Positions 62,324-64,000 of a DNA stretch of 64,000 bases are shown here, in pieces. The notes below the pieces were generated by a model. The model was given only the letters and a program-made list of their open reading frames with translations, was not told where the DNA came from and searched no databases. Position 1 is the stretch's first letter; every line of letters starts with the position of its first letter. The stretch is from Grimontia indica (GTDB lineage: Bacteria > Pseudomonadota > Gammaproteobacteria > Enterobacterales > Vibrionaceae): positions 145,990-209,989 of the forward strand of contig NZ_ANFM02000027.1 in assembly GCF_000333895.2 (NCBI RefSeq), given 5' to 3'. The position numbers and the translations under genes are program-made.

Positions 62324-62935
62324 TCAATCAGCAGGGCGTCTTTCGGACAGTATGCTGGCACCATTGTCTTGTGCTTTGGCAAGCCACTGAGCAGCGACTT
62401 CACTTTCACCAATATCCAGCAGTGCCGTGGAAAGGGCCAATTGCGCCTGAACGTGTTCCTGGCGGGCTGCAAGGCTGAGGAAGTAGATACCTTTATCTAC
62501 GTCTTTGTCGGTGATGAAGCCATTAAACAGCATTTGACCCAAGGCATACTGCTCTACGGGGCTATTGCAGAGCGCGAGATCAAGCACCCATTTGAACTCG
62601 TCGTAATCGACGCCAGTGGCTAAACGTTCGCTGTGATAAATGCTGCTTTTTGTAAGAGCGTCTTGCTGTGGCGTTTCACTGCAAAAATCGAGATAGAGCG
62701 TGGAAAGCTCAAAAACCGCACTGTTGTTGACGCCTTTGAGGAAGTAGGGAGAGGCTTGCCGACAGTTTTCCGTTGGGTACTCGCCACGTTGTAAATGTTG
62801 CCAACCACGATAGAAATCACTATCCAAAAATGCGTCAGAATAATTGGCGAGCGTCGGACATTGTGTGTTGGCATGTGCTGCCTCTTCAGAGCAAGCGGCG
62901 ACAGTGACCAACATGGCAGGAAGCAACCACTTCAT
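62324..62935 (-). CDS. Lipoprotein with Sel1-like repeats
   Basis: 203 residues. Lipoprotein signal MKWLLPAMLVTVAACS with lipobox VAAC (Cys15). Later helices (QYALGQMLFNGFITDKDVDKGIYFLSLAARQEHVQAQLALSTALLDIG) follow the Sel1-like repeat pattern used for protein-protein contact. Outer- or inner-membrane anchored by lipid. Role unknown; downstream PhoD-like gene is 85 bases away. Confidence 0.75.
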   Translation of the reverse strand: MKWLLPAMLVTVAACSEEAAHANTQCPTLANYSDAFLDSDFYRGWQHLQRGEYPTENCRQASPYFLKGVNNSAVFELSTLYLDFCSETPQQDALTKSSIYHSERLATGVDYDEFKWVLDLALCNSPVEQYALGQMLFNGFITDKDVDKGIYFLSLAARQEHVQAQLALSTALLDIGESEVAAQWLAKAQDNGASILSERRPAD

Positions 62936-63058
62936 ACTTCATTCCTTTTACAACGATGGAGAGAGTGTAAAAGGTGTGGCATATCACTCGCTTTCCCATC
63001 ATTGAGAAAAGGCCGTGAAATTGACCGTACTTTGTACGGCCAAATAGCGAGTCGGGTA

Positions 63059-63727
63059 TCAGTGTTTACAGAAAATATTTGAGTTCGTTTTGTGTGCAGA
63101 CTCGTCTTTCACGGGTTTCATGGCAAACGCGTAACGCAGAGAAGCGTAGAAGATGACGACATATGCCATTAGCTCTGTGCCTTCTTCTGCAATGTTTTTT
63201 GCTGCACGAACATAGCCTTCATCCAGCAATTCACGCCAAATCGAGCCCATGCCAAAAAGTCTCGAGAAGACTAAGAGCAATACCAGCCCTAAACACAGCA
63301 AAGCGAAGTGGCGATGTTTCACGAATGCTGCAAACTGCTCGGCGGTTTCTGCCCTGTTTGTCAGCGAATACAGGATGGCACTGGCAGCGACGATCGAAGC
63401 GGGGTAAGCCCAAAAACCATGGAAAACCAACTGGTCAAAGAACATATCCAATTCGCGGATCAGCAAACACAGGAAAAAGCCCACGACTAAAGCACCAAAG
63501 TGCCTAAAAGTAGGGTTTAGCTTTGCGATGTAGGCGTAACTAAGAATGGTCAGAGCCAGAAGGAATTGTTCCATGTACTCGACCAGCGTGCCTTCCGAGG
63601 CGCCTGTTTTCAGCGTGTCGATATCTAACCTGATAACCAAAACCGGTAAGGAGACCAAGACAGCGAGAAATAAAAAGTGCGCAACGGCGTTAAAGATGGC
63701 GGCTGCATTTTTATTGCGATGTGGCAT
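63059..63727 (-). CDS. Membrane protein of unknown function
   Basis: 222 residues from the ATG at 63727, which has AGAGG six bases upstream. About six hydrophobic helices (FLFLAVLVSLPVLVI, FLLALTILSYAYI, ALVVGFFLCLLI, SIVAASAILYSL, LCLGLVLLLVFS and YVVIFYASLRYAF). No family recognised. Acidic/Arg signature RELDMFFDQLVFHGFW and EEGTEL in loops could be catalytic or structural. Confidence 0.6.
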   Translation of the reverse strand: MPHRNKNAAAIFNAVAHFLFLAVLVSLPVLVIRLDIDTLKTGASEGTLVEYMEQFLLALTILSYAYIAKLNPTFRHFGALVVGFFLCLLIRELDMFFDQLVFHGFWAYPASIVAASAILYSLTNRAETAEQFAAFVKHRHFALLCLGLVLLLVFSRLFGMGSIWRELLDEGYVRAAKNIAEEGTELMAYVVIFYASLRYAFAMKPVKDESAHKTNSNIFCKH

Positions 63728-63959
63728 CAGCGTCCTCTCAAACTGCAATAATACTTTTCCCACCCTATAGTGACCGGGTATCCGTGATGTTTGTCACAAC
63801 GAATTGTTGATTCGTTCTTAAAGTTCCATTTTTGTGTGAGGTGAATTCGGATGCAGGACTATACGTCATCGAATCGTCACAAGCTGTCTTATTCGTGATA
63901 CTGCTAATGCAGAATTCATTTCTGTTCTAACGAAAAGCTTGCGTGAATTTGAGGCCTAT

Positions 63960-64000
63960 ATACCCAAACAACCTGAAGATGCTCGCATTCAGAGGTCATC
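63960..64000 (+). repeat. 264-bp inverted-repeat element, copy 3 (runs off the window)
   Basis: ATACCCAAACAACCTGAAG and the following bases to the window end match the start of copy 1 in the same orientation. The rest lies outside. Confidence 0.8.

Overview
The window reads as ordinary bacterial chromosome from a marine gammaproteobacterium, most likely the Vibrionaceae (an Enterovibrio/Grimontia/Photobacterium-like genome). The grounds are several small families typical of that group (DUF2960, DUF6404, YdcH/DUF465), a secreted GH18 chitinase, consensus Fur boxes, intermediate base composition, and short inverted-repeat elements scattered between genes. No rRNA, tRNA, CRISPR array, phage or complete insertion sequence was seen. 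The species call is an inference.

Left part (1-16.2 kb): the truncated start of a glycine-betaine-type binding protein, a complete polyamine/opine-type ABC importer (ATPase, binding protein, two permeases), a run of small enzymes and AraC regulators, an MFS efflux pump divergent from its likely AraC regulator, a Fur box followed by a nine-copy TAAG microsatellite and a small protein gene, an Hsp20 chaperone with a possible structured leader, a GlxA/GbdR-like regulator, and a pseudouridine catabolic pair (HTH-fused kinase plus PsuG).

Middle (16.4-34.1 kb): a soluble NAD-linked molybdenum formate dehydrogenase operon (fdsG-B-A-D, no fdsC in place) and a Fur-box-controlled siderophore-interacting protein. 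Next comes the most interesting block, 23.3-31.1 kb: a Gfo/Idh/MocA enzyme and a GntR regulator divergent from an SsuD-like flavin monooxygenase, an aldo/keto reductase, a flavin reductase and a complete TRAP transporter. Monooxygenase + AKR + flavin reductase is the core of the sulfoquinovose monooxygenase (sulfo-SMO) pathway, and a Gfo/Idh/MocA-fold protein could be the NAD-dependent sulfoquinovosidase, so I propose a TRAP-fed organosulfonate/sulfoquinovose locus. An ArsR-linked operon of three dimeric alpha/beta-barrel proteins follows.

Right part (34.1-64 kb): an unrecognised 842-residue protein, a 271-bp MITE-like element that appears to lie between gfa and its terminator, the formaldehyde-activating enzyme Gfa, a catalase-peroxidase with a signal peptide, a VOC gene remnant, a six-gene run of small enzymes and membrane proteins, two paralogous secreted proteins around a PhoX phosphatase, a lipase, a chitinase, a PQQ-type sugar dehydrogenase bracketed by inverted 264-bp repeats with a candidate small RNA beside it, a diguanylate cyclase, a PhoD-like phosphatase and several small conserved proteins. 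A third copy of the 264-bp repeat starts at the right edge.
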